Below are positions 36,537 through 47,015 of a stretch of 64,000 nucleotides of DNA, piece by piece. The stretch comes from Echria macrotheca (taxonomy: Eukaryota > Ascomycota > Sordariomycetes > Sordariales > Schizotheciaceae): the NCBI GenBank assembly GCA_030411725.1, contig MU839833.1:310001-374000 (forward strand). Reading direction: 5' to 3'. The notes beneath the pieces were generated by a model. That model did no database searches. It was not told where the DNA came from and saw nothing but the letters and a program-made list of their open reading frames with translations. Positions within the stretch are counted from its first letter, which is position 1; each line of letters opens with the position of its first letter. A program made the position numbers and the translations under genes.

Positions 36537-36676
36537 CGATAAGCGAGGGGCATCACAGGCTTATCAGCGCAGCGAGCACCGGGAGACGACAGACGATGGC
36601 GGGGTTGCGGGAGCTGATCGCTGAGTCTTCGCTATCGTGCCACTTGGGGATTGACAAATTGGGTTTTCTCTTATCA
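36537..36676. promoter_or_regulatory. Cluster of GATA-factor-type sites upstream of amine oxidase
   Basis: CGATAA (36537-36542), TTATCA (36561-36566, TGATAA on the other strand) and TTATCA (36671-36676) match the HGATAR consensus of fungal nitrogen regulators (AreA/NIT2 class). They lie 170-310 bases before the start codon. Such short sites occur by chance, but three in this window before a nitrogen-releasing enzyme is suggestive. Confidence 0.4.
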
Positions 36677-36711
36677 ATGGCGAGGGGAGGCATTCGGGGA
36701 GAACATGGAGA

Positions 36712-36727
36712 TATAACAACTATATTT
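36712..36727 (+). promoter_or_regulatory. TATA-like element of the amine oxidase gene
   Basis: TATAACAACTATATTT lies about 120-130 bases before the ATG and is followed by a pyrimidine-rich stretch (CCTTCCTCTCCTTCG). This fits a core promoter. Confidence 0.4.
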
Positions 36728-36844
36728 GGGTGTAGTCCTTCCTCTCCTTCGTTGTCATCGGCCATCCGTGATCTTTTCTATCTCTTCTTTTCTGCTGTAC
36801 CTGACTTTGGATACCCCTTTTCCTTCGAGATCGGATAACACATC

Positions 36845-39016
36845 ATGGCCGTCGACGACATCCACCCCTTCGATCCCCTCACCCTCGACGAGATCCAGAC
36901 GGCCATCAGCGTCGTCAAGAAGGCCCACGGTGACAATGTCTTCTTCAACGTCGTGTCTCTCCAGGAGCCTCGCAAGGCCGAGATGACGGCCTGGCTTGCC
37001 AACCCCGACACGGCCCCAAGGCCAAAACGTGTTGCCGATGTGGTTGTCATCGCTCCCGGAAACAAGGTCTACGACGGCCTTGTCGACATTGCCGATGCCA
37101 AGATCGTCGGCTGGAAGCTCCTTGATGGCGAGCAGCCCATCGTAAGACATCCACTACTGAGTGGCCGCTGAGTGACCAGGGATGCTAACGACAGTAGATT
37201 ACCATGGAGGAACTGCAGCTGGTCGAGCACATTGTCCGCAAGGATCCGGCTGTCATCGAGCAGTGCCGCATCAGCGGAATTCCCGCCGAGGACATGCACA
37301 AGGTGTACTGCGACCCCTGGACCATCGGCTACGACGAGCGCTTTGGCAGCACCGCGCGCCTCCAGCAAGCCCTGATGTACTACCGCCCCGATGTCGATGT
37401 GTGCCAGTACCAGTATCCGCTCGACTTCTGCCCTATCTACGACGCCGACAAGCAGCAGATCATCGCCATCGACATCCCCAAGATCCGCCGCCCGCTGAGC
37501 ACCGTCCCGCCGATCGACTACCACCCGGAGGCCGTTGAGCTGCGTGGCGGCTACCGCACCGACATTAAGCCGCTTAACATCACACAACCCGAGGGCGTAT
37601 CGTTCACGGTCAAGGGCCGCGAAGTCGAGTGGCAGAACTGGAAGTTCCACATCGGCTTCAACTACCGTGAGGGCATCGTGCTCAACAACATCACCTTCAA
37701 CGACCATGGCGACGTACGGCCCATTTTCTATCGCATGTCGTTGGCCGAGATGGTTGTTCCCTATGGTAACCCCGAGCACCCGCACCAGCGCAAGCATGCG
37801 CTCGACCAGGGCGAGTACGGCGCCGGCTACATGGCCAACAGCCTGTCACTCGGCTGCGACTGCAAGGGCTCGATTCACTATCTGGATGCGCACTTCCCGA
37901 CGCGCGACGGCGGCCTGCGCACCATCAAGAATGCCATTTGCATTCACGAGGAGGATTCGGGCATTCTGTTCAAGCACAGCGACTTCCGCGACGACAGCGT
38001 TATCGTCACGCGCGGCCGTAAGCTGATCATCCAGCAAATCTTCACGGCCGCCAACTACGAGTACGTTGTCGCCTGGATCTTCCATCAAGATGGCACCATC
38101 CAGCCCGAGATCAAGCTCACCGGCATTCTGAACACCTACGCCATGCTGCCTGACGAGGACACGCACGGCTGGGGCACTCAGGTGTACCCGGGTGTCAACG
38201 CGCACAACCACCAGCACCTTTTCTGTCTGCGGATCAACCCCAACGTCGACGGCCCGAACAACACCGTGTTTGTGAATGACGCTCTTGCGTCCGACGCGCC
38301 GGTGGGCAGCCCCGAGAACTTCTACGGGAACGCCTTTTTCTGCCGGCGGACCAAGCTCGCGACGACGGGCGCGTCCATGACAGACTACAGCGGCGCCACG
38401 TCGCGGACCTGGGAGATTGCCAACACGAGCAAGCTCAACCCGTACAGCCGCAAGCCTTCCAGCTACAAGCTCGTCAGTCGCGAGGTTCCGGGACTGCTGC
38501 CAAAGGAGGGATCCCTCGTGTGGAAGCGCGCCGCATTTGCCCGGCATGCCGTTCATGTGACCAAGTGTAAGTTCTCCTGATTCATCACCCTCGGGCAAAT
38601 AACTGATGCATGATGGAACAGATCGCGACGACCAGCTCTGGCCCGCCGGCCGCCACGTGCCGCAAACGTCGGGCGAGCCGTCCAGGGGACTGCCGGAGTG
38701 GATTGGCGATGGGACCGAGTCCATCGAGGACACCGACGTTGTCCTCTGGCACACGTTTGGTCTGACCCACTTCCCCGCGCCCGAAGACTTCCCCGTCATG
38801 CCGGCCGAGCCGATGAGCTTGCTACTGCGGCCGCGCAATTTCTTCATCAGCAATCCCGTCATGGACGTACCGCCATCGTACGCCAGCACGCCGAGCCAGG
38901 TGGCCGCCGGGAACCAGGGGGTGCTGAATGCGGCGGATAAGATGAGCAAGTTGGCGTTTACCAATGGCGGCAGCTGCTGTGCATCTAACGGCACAAATGG
39001 GGTCAACGGCCATTGA
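36845..39016 (+). CDS. Copper amine oxidase (TPQ-dependent)
   Basis: This enzyme oxidises primary amines to aldehyde, ammonia and H2O2, letting the fungus use amines as nitrogen source. Exons 36845-37141, 37198-38566 and 38622-39016 give 686 residues, normal for the family. The N2 and N3 domains are followed by the catalytic beta-sandwich. YPLDFCPIYDAD contains the expected catalytic Asp. TAANYEYVVAW holds the Tyr that becomes topaquinone in the N-Y-E context. HNHQHLF gives two copper His and LTHFPAPEDFPVMP the third. The C-terminus (SCCASNGTNGVNGH) carries no clear peroxisomal SKL-type signal. The protein lacks a signal peptide, so it is intracellular. It follows a Dal5-like permease, and its upstream region carries GATA-type sites. 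Confidence 0.95.
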
Positions 39017-39183
39017 TTTGTTTACCATCATGATATGTATTTTATGTCGTTAACGAATCCCAATCCGTGTAAAGTTTTGTCAAATTATTCAGCAACGGAT
39101 GTCTGCCCACGCGGCTCCGCTTGCTTGCTGGCTGATCTAAAAGTAGTCCCAGAGTAGATGGTGTTGTACAGACCCTTAGCTAA

Positions 39184-40062
39184 CTAAGCTTGTTCGTCGC
39201 CGTTCCAATTCTCCGGCGGGATATATCCCACGTCGCCCTTCCAGGCCTTTTCTACATATCTGGTCGGGTCAGTCTCATCCAGACGGCAGCGATGGGTCCA
39301 CTTACTTGGTATGACTACCACGGGCTGCAAGCTCGCCCTTGGAGTTTTTGAACGTGACGGTCGTAAACGCGAGCGTCTTGCCGACTGCGAGACTGTCAGC
39401 GACATTTGCGATAACAGACATGAGGGTATTATCTTACTCTTCTCGCACACCGCACTTGCCTGAAGCTTCTCGCCAACGTTACCGCCGCTGCTGAGATATG
39501 TCACTGGTCCCAGAGTCAGCCATCCCACATGTTTAGTAGTCAACAAGACCGCCCACCGTTCAAGTCCGTAGACACCCCTGTAGACCACAGGCCCATGGAC
39601 GCCACAGCTAGGGATCCCCCAAGATCGACCATGCTCGCGATGGTGCCGCCATGGATGATCTTTAGGCGATTCTATTTCTTTATCAGTAACCACGCCCACG
39701 AAAACCGTTGAGAGAACGCGCACTGTGTGGTCCTTGGTGATGTCCAGCTCAAAGTCTACCCTGCCCTTGATGGCATTTGTAACGCGCAGCTTTGTGCTAT
39801 TAGAAATGGTATCACCACCAAAGGACGAGGTTTACGCACGTGTGGTCCAAATAACCTGGGGGCATTGTCAATGTTGTGTGCGTTATCATTGAGGGGTTGA
39901 GTTTACCTCGGCTCCAAGCCGGAATCGGCCATGAAATTCTTGAGGACCTGAACATGGAATTAGCTGCTGTTGCTGCCAGCTAAACAGATAATTAAAACAC
40001 ACAGATTTAACGAATGTGTCGGCCGAAAGGGGCTTCGCCGCCCGCCGGAGGACGTTCGACAT
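39184..40062 (-). CDS. Hotdog-fold thioesterase (PaaI/ACOT13-like)
   Basis: This is a small acyl-CoA thioesterase candidate. Read on the minus strand it starts MSNVLRRAAKPLSADTF. The core is KLRVTNAIKGRVDFELDITKDHT, then LKIIHGGTIASMVDLGGSLAVAS, with the HGG...D of the hotdog active site. STDLNVTYLSSGGNVGE, GKTLAFTTVTFKNSKGELAARGSHT and a C-terminal KYVEKAW follow. At least five short introns interrupt it. Exons near 39840-39947 are tiny (16 and 41 nt in my reading) and their phases do not all agree, so the N-terminal third is uncertain. Substrate and location are not determined; the basic N-terminus could be a mitochondrial presequence. Confidence 0.8.
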
Positions 40063-40372
40063 GTTGAACTTTGGTTGAGTAAAGGTTGGCGGTTGGCTGG
40101 CATCTGTTCGCAGTGACGACTGTGACGTCGCTGCCCCTGACCCGGAATTACGAGCACACCCCAGTCGCTAGGCCCCACTGCTGCAAGGCTGATACTGGGG
40201 TTCTGTGCAGCTCTTATCGGTCTTATCGGGGCTTTCTGCCTGCTTTTTTGTCCGAGAATCCCTGCCACTCTCTTCGCTCTTCAACAAACCGCCGACGTGC
40301 TTTGTGCAAGATCATTCCAACGACAACAACCTCCCACGATAGCGCGCCGATGAGGCCGATAGCCTGCCCACC
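40063..40372. promoter_or_regulatory. Divergent promoter between thioesterase and TFB2
   Basis: About 310 bases separate two divergent start codons. No striking motif is seen beyond paired TCTTATCGGTCTTATCGGGG near 40213. Confidence 0.45.
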
Positions 40373-41881
40373 ATGTCGGTCCACTCGTCGCAGCTGTCGG
40401 ACTACCTGATGAAGCTGCCCGCCACGACGTTTAGAAAACTCTACCAGCAGCCATCGACCGCCTTCGCCATCTTCCGCAGCATCGACTCGTCCCTCGCCAA
40501 GACCTTCATTCGCGCCCTGCTTTACATGCCCTCGCCCCTGCCGCTCGCTCAGCTGCAGACATGGGTGAGGCCCCGAGACAAGTTCGTCAGGGATAGAGAC
40601 CGCGCGCTGTCCATCCTCCGCTCGCTGCACATCGTCACCATCACACCTTCAGGCAAGGACCGGCCGCAAGAGCTCTACCTCACGACAAACTTCCGCAACA
40701 GCTTGCGCCAGGCCCTCGAGGGCGGCGCTGACCACAATAGCTTCGGTGTCCCGAGCACCCTCCCGGCCGATCCCGCCGTTGACATCGCCTTCCTCGACGC
40801 CTACGCTCGCAAGAAATTGGAGGACATCTTACACTACGTGGTCAACGCCGTCGGCGCCGACAGGGGTGGCAAGCAGGGCGGCGGCCTCAACACGACGGTA
40901 AAAAACCTTATGCAGGCCGGCCGTCTTGTCGAGCGACGAGCCAACGGCGCGGGCGGCATTGCGATCACGCAAGCCGGTTTCACTTTCCTCCTGCAAGAAG
41001 CCAACGCGCAAGTCTGGACGCTGCTCCTCCTCTGGCTCGAGGCCGTCGACACGTCGGCGAACACAAAGGGCGGCGCCGCCCCCGGCAACCTCGACAGCAT
41101 CGAAATGCTCTCCTTCCTCTTCATGCTCGCGAATCTCGAACTCGGTCGCGCCTACGACACCTCTGCCCTCCCCGAGCCGCGGCGCAACATGCTTCCCGCG
41201 CTCGTCGACTTCGGCCTGATCTACATCCCGCGCGACAACACGCGCCAATATTTCCCCACGCGCCTCGCCACGACACTGACAAGCCCGTCGGCGCCACAGC
41301 GCTCGGTGGCATCAGGGTTCGCCGCCGCCGCAACAGCAGCCGACGCCTCCAACGACGCGTCCGGCCTCGGCGCATCCCCCGGCACCGCCAAGGGGTCCAT
41401 AATAGTCGAGACGAACCACCGCATATACGCCTACACCTCGTCGCCGCTCCAGATCGCCGTGCTCGCGCTCTTCACCGAGCTCGGCTCGCGCTTCCCCAAC
41501 CTAGTCACCGGCCGCCTCTCGCGCGACTCCATCTCCGCCGCGATCTCGTACGGCATCACAGCCGAGCAGATCATCTCGTACCTCGAGACGCACGCGCACC
41601 CGCAGATGGCGCTCTGGGCCAAGACGGCCGACCAGAAGTCGCTGCTGCCGCCGACGGTCATGGACCAGATCAAGCTGTGGCAGCTCGAGAACGAGCGCAT
41701 GGCCCATATCGTCGGGTTCCTGTTCAAGGACTTCGACTCGCCCGAGGAGTATGCCGACCTCTGTCGGTATGCGTCCGAGATTGGCGTCCTGGAGTGGAAG
41801 AGCGATAAGCGGGGCATGTTTTTTGCGAGTAAGCATGAGCAGTTGAGGGATTATCTCAAGAGTCGGAAGGGGGCTAAGTGA
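40373..41881 (+). CDS. TFB2: TFIIH core subunit Tfb2/p52
   Basis: Tfb2 is a structural subunit of the TFIIH core that stimulates the XPB/Ssl2 ATPase in transcription initiation and nucleotide-excision repair. The single exon encodes 502 residues, close to yeast Tfb2 (513). Family features run throughout: LSDYLMKLPATTFRKLYQQ at the N-terminus, AKTFIRALLYMP, the winged-helix region with WVRPRDK, and the C-terminal ENERMAHIVGFLFKDFDSPEEY, which is the part that pairs with Tfb5/p8. An Ala/Ser-rich insert at residues ~310-340 is lineage-specific. Confidence 0.97.
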   Translation: MSVHSSQLSDYLMKLPATTFRKLYQQPSTAFAIFRSIDSSLAKTFIRALLYMPSPLPLAQLQTWVRPRDKFVRDRDRALSILRSLHIVTITPSGKDRPQELYLTTNFRNSLRQALEGGADHNSFGVPSTLPADPAVDIAFLDAYARKKLEDILHYVVNAVGADRGGKQGGGLNTTVKNLMQAGRLVERRANGAGGIAITQAGFTFLLQEANAQVWTLLLLWLEAVDTSANTKGGAAPGNLDSIEMLSFLFMLANLELGRAYDTSALPEPRRNMLPALVDFGLIYIPRDNTRQYFPTRLATTLTSPSAPQRSVASGFAAAATAADASNDASGLGASPGTAKGSIIVETNHRIYAYTSSPLQIAVLALFTELGSRFPNLVTGRLSRDSISAAISYGITAEQIISYLETHAHPQMALWAKTADQKSLLPPTVMDQIKLWQLENERMAHIVGFLFKDFDSPEEYADLCRYASEIGVLEWKSDKRGMFFASKHEQLRDYLKSRKGAK

Positions 41882-42476
41882 TTTTTCTGTCTGCTGCATT
41901 TCTTTTTTTGCGCGGGGGCGTTGTATATATATACATAGCATGGGAGTTGGCGTTTTGGTCTGGGTCTTGGTCTTGGTTCTTGGGCGTTGAATGGCGCTGA
42001 AGCGGGATTGGGGGTTGGTTGGTAAAAACTAGGTTTTACAGTTTTACAGTTTAGAACAGCGGAAGAAAACATGTTTTCCTTCGGAAGCCGCCTGCCTCCA
42101 TCGACGGTGTTTTATAACATGTCGTCCTTCTGTCCGCCCGATGTTCAGACAGCTATCATACAGTGGGTGGCGTATCTCCCTCCATCTATTGGTAAGTTTA
42201 CACGAGTAGTCTCTCAAAGGCTTTACCCTTCGCTGTCTCCTGGCTGGGTATACAACTGATCCTCTATCCGGTTCAGGCTTCTTCTCAGTAAGGTCGATGA
42301 GCCAACGAACCATATGAAAACCCAACGCCTCGCTAGACCACAGACCTTATCAACCCTATCCATGTGTGGTATCCATCCATGTCATCAACAGTAACTGCAA
42401 GGCAGCGTGACCAACTTCCTGGTCCAGGGCCGAGACATAACCCAACATGCTTGACCCGATCACCGATCTCCTTGAC
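41882..42476. other. Convergent spacer
   Basis: This lies between the TFB2 stop and the 3' end of the minus-strand hypothetical gene. It contains a low-complexity run of GGTCTTGG-type repeats near 41956-41985 and nothing gene-like. Confidence 0.45.
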
Positions 42477-44057
42477 TCAAAACCCAGGAAACAGTCCATA
42501 CCCCACCATCCTCTTCCGCCTCACGGGCGAGACATACCCATGCTCCAGACTCCCCTCGTCCATCCCATCCCGCAGTCCAGCCCCAGACACATCCCCATCC
42601 CCCTTCACAGACACATAACTCTCCTCACCCGCACCAACCACTCCCCTGCCAGTCCGTCCAAGCAAGCCCTCCAACCTCCCCACAATCCCGCCTCCACTCC
42701 CGGTACCTCCAGCAGCAGAATTCATCCGACTCCTCGCCAAAGAAGCCCTAGGCAGCCGAAACGGCTCATGCATCGTCCCCCCAGGCGGCAGAAAATCCGC
42801 CCGCTTGATGCTCCGCGCCCACTCCTGCTGCCAGGCATGCAACGAGTCCATGGCCTCCCTGGTGGCGCACATCGACTCGAGATAGAGGAGCACGCGGCGG
42901 TTGAGGCTGTCCTCGTCTGTTAGTGCCATCGCGCGGCCGACGAGCATGGCGCGCTCGAGGGCTTTGGCCGCTGAGGACTTGGGCCGTTTGGAAGGGAGGG
43001 CGTTGTTGTTCCGGCTGTTGCTGCTGCTGCTGCTGGGTGGTTTGGTTTTAGTTTTGGTGCTTGGGCGGCGGGCGAAGACGCTCTCGCCGGTGGTGCCGCG
43101 CTGGCGTTGAGTTGGGCGGAGGAGGGGGGTGGGTGGTTTTCTGGGGGGGTTTTGTGTGTCGGTCGGCTTTTCGTAGGACGGCAGTCGTGAGGTTGGTTGG
43201 GAGCGGTGGGCTCCGCCGAGACAGCTTGCTGTTGGGGAGGACATGTTGCGGCTGAGCGGGGGGATCATGATTGAGTTGGTTGTTCGGGAGCAGGGGATGC
43301 GGCTGGTTCGTCTGGTGGGTGGATTTTGGTCTTGCCCTCCGTCACCCGCCGTGGGTTGACTGCTACCAACGCTGTATCGTGGGAGTCGTCTGTCGGCGTA
43401 CACCGAGGTCGATGGATTGTTCAGTGCCCTTGCGTCGTTGGCGGGGGTTTGCGTCTCGTTGCTGATGGAGGAGCCAGCCACTTGTCCCTTGATGATCACG
43501 GCGATGTTCTCGGGCGCCAACATCTCGCCCTGGAACCGGTCATGCAGTGCCGTGAATCGGCCGGTCCAGTACTGCGAGGGCATGGCCTTTTCTACCCTCA
43601 GTGTGCTGTCGTGATGGATTGACCAGGGGAAAAGAGCGGGTTGTTCTTGTTCTTTCTCTTTTGTCTCATCTGCCTGGCCCTCGGTCTCGAAGATCGTCTC
43701 GGATGACTTTCTTGTAAAACGCGGGATGGAGATCCGCGAAGAGCCAGAGGCCTTTCGGGTGCCCGAAGTGGAGTTGCTGGCGCGGTCATCCTCTATTTTG
43801 CTGTAAGCGCTGCTGAGCGAGCCCAGTGATATAGAGTTGGCAAGGTTCGTGAGAACGTGGTGGCTTCGTGACTTGGGTACTTCGAGTTTTCGCGGAGGTT
43901 GTAACGAGCTGGTGACGGTTTGCTCTCCCAGTGGCCCCTTGGCTATCGGAATCGGGCTGCTAATCCTCGGTCTCTCGCCGGAAGCCTTGCGTTTGTGCTT
44001 CAGGTACGTCTTCCACGCCTCTCCGCGTCCGAATTTAGAGACGTGGATATTCTCCAT
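42477..44057 (-). CDS. Conserved-looking fungal hypothetical protein, 526 aa
   Basis: I do not recognise a named family. The protein begins MENIHVSKFGRGEAW and is mostly basic, Ser/Pro/Arg-rich and probably disordered. Two ordered blocks stand out: PSQYWTGRFTALHDRFQGEM (residues ~160-180), and a helical block near residues 370-420 (KALERAMLVGRAMALTD, LNRRVLLYLESMCAT, DSLHAWQQEWAR). Serine and polyasparagine runs lie between. There is no signal peptide or membrane segment. The open frame, single exon and concentrated order/disorder pattern argue for a real gene. Nuclear or cytoskeletal roles are possible, but that is speculation. Confidence 0.72.
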   Translation of the reverse strand: MENIHVSKFGRGEAWKTYLKHKRKASGERPRISSPIPIAKGPLGEQTVTSSLQPPRKLEVPKSRSHHVLTNLANSISLGSLSSAYSKIEDDRASNSTSGTRKASGSSRISIPRFTRKSSETIFETEGQADETKEKEQEQPALFPWSIHHDSTLRVEKAMPSQYWTGRFTALHDRFQGEMLAPENIAVIIKGQVAGSSISNETQTPANDARALNNPSTSVYADRRLPRYSVGSSQPTAGDGGQDQNPPTRRTSRIPCSRTTNSIMIPPLSRNMSSPTASCLGGAHRSQPTSRLPSYEKPTDTQNPPRKPPTPLLRPTQRQRGTTGESVFARRPSTKTKTKPPSSSSSNSRNNNALPSKRPKSSAAKALERAMLVGRAMALTDEDSLNRRVLLYLESMCATREAMDSLHAWQQEWARSIKRADFLPPGGTMHEPFRLPRASLARSRMNSAAGGTGSGGGIVGRLEGLLGRTGRGVVGAGEESYVSVKGDGDVSGAGLRDGMDEGSLEHGYVSPVRRKRMVGYGLFPGF

Positions 44058-44709
44058 GATTTCGAAGTTCGAACAACATTACTATAGACTCCAGCATATG
44101 AAGATCGGCCCTGGTATGGTCAGAACGGGAACTATTGAACCCTTAGGTATCTATCCAAAGCGTACCTTAGGAGGGGAATGCGGAAAGATGAAAGCCTTGA
44201 GTGGGGTCTAACCGTTGCAGAAGCCTAGAACAGGACTTGCAATGGGGACCCAAGGTTTTCACGGGCTGGGCGATAGTTGCAAAAATGGAAGGAGCAGGCT
44301 TGTAAAAGGGAAGGAGCGCCCCAAGGTACCCACGCGTGCACACAAACAACCACGCACGAAAGACTTTTCCAAGCAAAAACTCTCCCTCGCAATCCACCAT
44401 CTCAACATCACCATGGCCCCAGAGTCACCAGTGCCGTAGGAGATTTGCAATACACGTTACTGGGCGCGTTACAGTGGGGCTGTCTACAAGGCCTTCAAGG
44501 TTTCACAAGACTTATGATCCCTCTGCAAGACTTGCGCGAGGTTTGCCCCTGAAATAGAAGACTTTCACACCCTTCCAGGCCAGCACTATATCTATCCCGC
44601 CAAGATATCTCTCCAAAGCGTATCCTTAAACACCTATCCCGCCCGCGCTCTAGCCTCGCGCCGACCTTGCGTCGGCCTGTCACTTACCAGCCTCGACCCA
44701 TATCCGCGT
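44058..44709. other. Spacer between two minus-strand genes
   Basis: This is the upstream region of the hypothetical protein gene and the 3' flank of the TANGO2 gene. Short overlapping frames have no domains. Confidence 0.45.
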
Positions 44710-45822
44710 TCACAGCTTCTCTGCTGGCGTCCCTTCCTCCGAATCCCATCCCTCGATTTGGAAGTTGAACGTCATGTCTCCCTGCCCACGGGGAATGGCG
44801 TTTCCGTTGGCATCCCAGAGCGACCGCTCCTTGTACGACACGTTCCCTTCCCAATCCACCAGAATGACCGTCTGCCGCTGCGTGCCATACAGCCCTGTTT
44901 GGAAACCATTCGCGCTGTCGTCGGGTCTCCCGGCGAGCAAAAGTTCCGCTGCGGTCGCGTCCTTGTCGCTGAGGTTGATCTTGCCCTTTTCCCGAGCCTC
45001 CTTCATTTCCTTCTGATGTTCTTTCCCTCCGAAGGCTGGGATAAAAATGGAATGCTTGAGGAGAGGAATTCCTTCTTCGAGGTCCATAGTGTGGTTCGAC
45101 GGGAAGTTGTCATTGTCGAGAATCTTGAACAGAGTTTCCACCAGCTCATCCTCGCTGGCCCCTGCCTCGGAGGCGTCGGCAACAGCTCGGGCGAGCATCT
45201 CGGACCCTTGCCGGATTTTGGGCCAGAGAGTATCTTCGTCCTCATCGCCCGGCGCAACATAGGTGGCGTTGCTGAGACCGTAAACGCTCCCCCTCTCGCC
45301 GCAAATCCATGGCACATGGTCCATATGCTCGTGTCGATTTGACAGGATGGCCAGTGGCTGAAGCTTCTTGGTCCCTTTTGCCTTGCGGAGTTTGCCGCAG
45401 ATCAACGAGAATCCGCCGACACCTTTCACATCGCCGCCTTTGACCAGGCGGCCAACAAAAGACTCGACAGACTCCTGCGGGTCCGCGCCGAGCCACGCTG
45501 TTACCATGCCGCCGCGGCTGCGCTTGCCATGCACTGGATGCGCTGCATTATGGGTATCCGTCTCGCGGTAGTTGGTGAGTACGGCGAAATTCCCTCCCTT
45601 GGTGATGCCGAGCCATGTCCCGTGTTCTGCCCGTTGCAGGTCTCGGCTGGAAAGAACATCGATGTTTACAGGCTTGGCTGACGGTGACGCGGACGGATGG
45701 GTCTCGGCTTGGGTCGTCCACCAGTGCGGTCTGCTGGTAGGCCGCAGTATGTATTCGTCGCGGTTGTCGAGAGCGATTAGGGCATATTTGGGATGCGAAG
45801 TTGTTAATAGGACAATACACAT
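44710..45822 (-). CDS. TANGO2: TANGO2/NRDE-family protein
   Basis: This is a homologue of Transport and Golgi Organization 2, an Ntn-like fold protein linked in animals to heme and acyl-lipid metabolism and mitochondrial function. I start at MCIVLLTTSHPKYALIALDNRDE (45822), because family members begin with Met-Cys and carry the NRDE motif near residue 20. An upstream in-frame ATG at 45873 would add 17 residues. Further family features are RPHWW, the GTWLGITKGGNFAVLTNYRE block, YGLSNATY and the C-terminal YGTQRQTVILVD. Length is 370 residues and there is no intron. The molecular reaction is still debated in the literature I know. Confidence 0.88.
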   Translation of the reverse strand: MCIVLLTTSHPKYALIALDNRDEYILRPTSRPHWWTTQAETHPSASPSAKPVNIDVLSSRDLQRAEHGTWLGITKGGNFAVLTNYRETDTHNAAHPVHGKRSRGGMVTAWLGADPQESVESFVGRLVKGGDVKGVGGFSLICGKLRKAKGTKKLQPLAILSNRHEHMDHVPWICGERGSVYGLSNATYVAPGDEDEDTLWPKIRQGSEMLARAVADASEAGASEDELVETLFKILDNDNFPSNHTMDLEEGIPLLKHSIFIPAFGGKEHQKEMKEAREKGKINLSDKDATAAELLLAGRPDDSANGFQTGLYGTQRQTVILVDWEGNVSYKERSLWDANGNAIPRGQGDMTFNFQIEGWDSEEGTPAEKL

Positions 45823-47015
45823 GGTTGCGATATTCAGGGGTCGAGACGGCGTCGAGGTTCTCGGATAAAACAAAGAGGCGGAAGAGGACCAAGATTTGTT
45901 GCCACCTGGAACGATAGCGATATAATGAACAAGCCAGGCTCAAAAATCAGCGGCGACCTCTTTATTTATAGGATTTTAGCTAATGCATCGCAACGGCGCT
46001 CCGGACGCCCGCCATGTGTTGATATTCGGCTGCGGCTCTCATGAACGCCTGCGGGGATGCAGGGACGCCTAGGACTAGGCACAGATAAATCAGGCCATGG
46101 AACACGCGGGATCCTACCGACGTATCTGATGTTCGATCTAGCCTCGGCCCAGACGCGGAATATGGTGACCACGTCTTGTGCCAACACTACTTTGACCCAA
46201 GCAACCAAGATAAACGGTCCCACATCAAGACGGGACCGTAGCATTGGGACAACAATGATCGCTTCTCGATTCCAAAGCGACATCCCCGGATTTCAGCAAC
46301 CAAACTTGCAGATGCTGCAGCTGTGGAGATCGCGTTGGTCGGCCACCTGCGCGGGTGGATCACGGAGGAGCCCGACCTCAGATATCCAGCGTCAGCACCC
46401 AGGGATCTTCCCCAACTGGCACCCGCATCTCCATGGACGTTCGCTTTCCGAGAACCGCTGCTGCGGATTCCACTGAAGCAAAAGGGGTCTCCAGGATAGG
46501 CGCGCTCATCACCCGCTCGACAGGGCTCTTGATCGAGCAAGGAGGCGACCGACGGGATCGGGGTGGAAACTGCCGAGCCCCTTGGTATGACAAGATCGCG
46601 ATTGCTCGCTATTGACCCGAGACCCTGAGGTAGTGCAAAGATTTCTCAGGGCCTGACATTCAGATCTGGTCCAGGCGCTTTCGGATCTCGAGTGTTGGCG
46701 GGTAAAGAGGCTGCCTGCCGGAACGGAGGCCCTTGTGACGTGTGAAGTGCCCCTCGATGTGGGGCGCAGCCAATCAGAACGCCCAATTCGGCGCGGTGTG
46801 GACGCTTTCTGCATCCCGCCGATTTGTGCCACTGCGGGGTTGTTTGCGGCCCTGAAAACTCTGCTTGACTCATCACTACGAGAGGCTGCTTGGTGCAAAC
46901 TATTTCAGCGACATCGGGCTGCCGTTTTTTTGACAAATTTCCTGCATCTTTGACCTGCGCAACTCCTCGTCTGCTTGCCCATTTGTTGACCCTCACCCCC
47001 CTAATACCTTCAAAA
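45823..47015. promoter_or_regulatory. Divergent region between TANGO2 and homocitrate synthase genes
   Basis: About 1.2 kb lacks a supported gene. The right part is the homocitrate synthase promoter, with a CCAAT box near 46768 and a TGACTCA site at 46866-46872. Confidence 0.45.
46866..46872 (+). promoter_or_regulatory. Gcn4/CPC1-type site (TGACTCA)
   Basis: This is a perfect TGACTCA about 145 bases upstream of the homocitrate synthase start. It is the known recognition sequence of Gcn4/CPC-1/CpcA, the activators of general amino-acid control, so lysine-pathway control is plausible. Binding is inferred, not shown. Confidence 0.55.

Larger units (their letters stand above)
33524..36844. other. 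3.3-kb gene-poor region with inverted duplication
   Basis: There is no intact recognised gene. It contains two diverged inverted copies of coding-like sequence (34388-34608), a 9-bp G-rich tandem repeat (35008-35036), an unassigned 268-residue minus-strand frame (35750-36556), and the upstream region of the copper amine oxidase with GATA-type sites and a TATA-like element. Confidence 0.5.

Noticed and set aside
35750..36556. 268-residue minus-strand frame
   Set aside because: It is long for chance, but I find no domain, signal or splice context. It overlaps the amine oxidase upstream region and is left as unassigned. A homology search would settle it.
37846..39006. 386-residue minus-strand frame (and a 242-residue one at 37069-37797)
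   Set aside because: Both are antisense to the copper amine oxidase, which has clear catalytic motifs. GC-rich third positions create the false frames.
40213..40232. Direct repeat TCTTATCGG in the TFB2/thioesterase promoter
   Set aside because: It has only two short copies, could be chance, and neither matches HGATAR on the reverse strand strictly enough to name a factor.
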